The translations under genes were made by a program, and so were the position numbers. A stretch of 64,000 bases of DNA, taken from contig JAAZXW010000009.1 in the NCBI GenBank assembly GCA_014239955.1, forward strand, positions 62,001 through 126,000, written 5' to 3'. This document shows positions 63,380-64,000 of this stretch, one piece after another. This DNA is from Methanobacteriota archaeon. Lineage in GTDB: Archaea > Thermoplasmatota > Poseidoniia > Poseidoniales > Thalassarchaeaceae. The number at the start of each line of letters is the position of its first letter. The stretch's first letter is position 1. The notes under the pieces are model-generated. The model worked only from the letters and a program-made list of their open reading frames with translations. It was not told where the DNA came from and ran no database searches.

Positions 63380-64000
63380 TTATGGCCACCTAATGTGATC
63401 CGGGGACAGGGAGCAATTCAACCTGCATACACCCCTATCGTCGATGGAGATAACTTCACCATCACAAATAGGGCAAATTGTGTGCTCCGCCAACTCTTCT
63501 AGCCAAGCTCTTCTCGTCTCGAGCTCGTCTCCTTCTTCCCTCAATCTGGATAGAATCCTAGTAGCCCTGCCTCCCAAATGCTTTCCCGCAGACTCCCAAG
63601 GGTCGCCTTCCAAGTTACCCATTCTAGCAGTAGCCTGCTTTCTAATATCGTTCGACAATGAAGAAATACCACTAGAAGTGACAATTTCGCCAATCGGGCT
63701 TGGAGCCCCCCTTGCTATGGGTCTCGCAAGTAGGTAAGCCAGGAAGAAACCTCCAATATGCGCCATGTGAGCTATGTTCGTTTCTCCAGCCGTTCCACTC
63801 TGAATAGAGTACATCTGGAAAATCTCAAGACCCAATCGAACGAATGCAATCAGCCACACAGGCCACGCCCTGATCAAGAAAATTAGTGGGAATTCGATCT
63901 TATCCTCTGGCCAGCAGGCCATGTACGCCCCCAGAAGGCCGAAGGCAGCACCACTTGCTCCAATCGCTGGGGCAAATGAATTTGGATGTGACAAGATCCA
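63380..64000 (-). CDS. Rhomboid-family intramembrane protease, C-terminal part (cut by window edge)
   Basis: The reading frame runs off the window, so the start is missing; at least 206 codons remain. GASGAAFGLLGAYMA carries the catalytic Ser (G-x-S-G), and MAHIGGFFLAYLLAR the catalytic His of helix 6. The tail of about 95 residues is cytoplasmic and ends in a four-Cys zinc-ribbon-like unit (TICPICDGEVISIDD, then CRLNCSL). Cleaves membrane proteins within the bilayer; partner unknown. The next gene is the giant subtilisin, 68 bases downstream on the same strand. Confidence 0.9.
   Translation of the reverse strand, partial: WILSHPNSFAPAIGASGAAFGLLGAYMACWPEDKIEFPLIFLIRAWPVWLIAFVRLGLEIFQMYSIQSGTAGETNIAHMAHIGGFFLAYLLARPIARGAPSPIGEIVTSSGISSLSNDIRKQATARMGNLEGDPWESAGKHLGGRATRILSRLREEGDELETRRAWLEELAEHTICPICDGEVISIDDRGVCRLNCSLSPDHIRWP

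Overview
The window looks like part of an archaeal chromosome, most probably a marine Thermoplasmatota of the Marine Group II / Poseidoniales type. Archaeal or eukaryote-type information genes (Orc1/Cdc6, aIF2-gamma, ribosomal proteins S6e and L10e, Dph2, archaeosine TGT, CTP-dependent riboflavin kinase) sit beside bacterial-type DNA gyrase, a class II HMG-CoA reductase, a SUF cluster and very large secreted PKD/CARDB/subtilisin proteins. The assignment is inferred from gene content; no rRNA is present. Genes are dense, often with 1-4 base stop/start overlaps, and many starts are GTG or TTG. No insertion sequence, prophage, CRISPR array or rRNA was seen, and only one tRNA (Ser-GCU).

Layout. 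1-8.2 kb: acyl-CoA dehydrogenase (cut by the edge), a hotdog-fold protein, a nitronate monooxygenase-like enzyme, a ZIP metal transporter divergent from a NikR-like regulator, a fused aconitase X enzyme and archaeosine TGT. 8.2-14.1 kb: an ATPase-permease-ATPase-permease ABC export operon plus a lipocalin-like protein. 14.1-24.9 kb: PH-domain membrane protein, TPR protein, TruA, RibK, PqqB-like hydrolase, Kbl/BioF-type transferase, citrate synthase, a rearranged GDPD, a UMF1-type MFS protein and HMG-CoA reductase. 24.9-30.6 kb: a phased GTTAA repeat array before a degenerate Orc-like AAA+ gene, DUF357, then PIN-aIF2gamma-S6e and Orc1/Cdc6. 30.7-33.6 kb: small acidic or repeat-rich lineage proteins. 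33.7-39.2 kb: Dph2, a phosphoribosyltransferase, L10e, an EamA transporter, AroA, a DUF4105-like protein and tRNA-Ser. 39.2-44.9 kb: gyrA, gyrB and AroD. 44.9-52.8 kb: surface proteins, glutaminyl cyclase and a thymidylate kinase fusion. 52.8-58.3 kb: a DUF2085 protein, sufC-sufB-sufD with a small Cys-rich partner, Nfu and Maf. 58.3-64 kb: a 1654-residue membrane-anchored subtilisin and a rhomboid protease (cut by the edge).

How the genes fit together. HMG-CoA reductase and the AcnX enzyme would both fit archaeal mevalonate-based isoprenoid synthesis. AroD and AroA are two shikimate steps. SufBCD, Nfu and the small Cys protein form an Fe-S assembly locus. The glutaminyl cyclase, PKD proteins, subtilisin and rhomboid form a secretory and surface theme consistent with a protein-degrading marine heterotroph.

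The most unusual items are the 11-bp phased GTTAA array beside an Orc-like protein with altered Walker motifs, an archaeosine TGT lacking its zinc cysteines, a GDPD whose HRG motif is at the C-terminus, a probable CTG start for aIF2-gamma, and a 12-bp-arm palindrome directly before gyrB.
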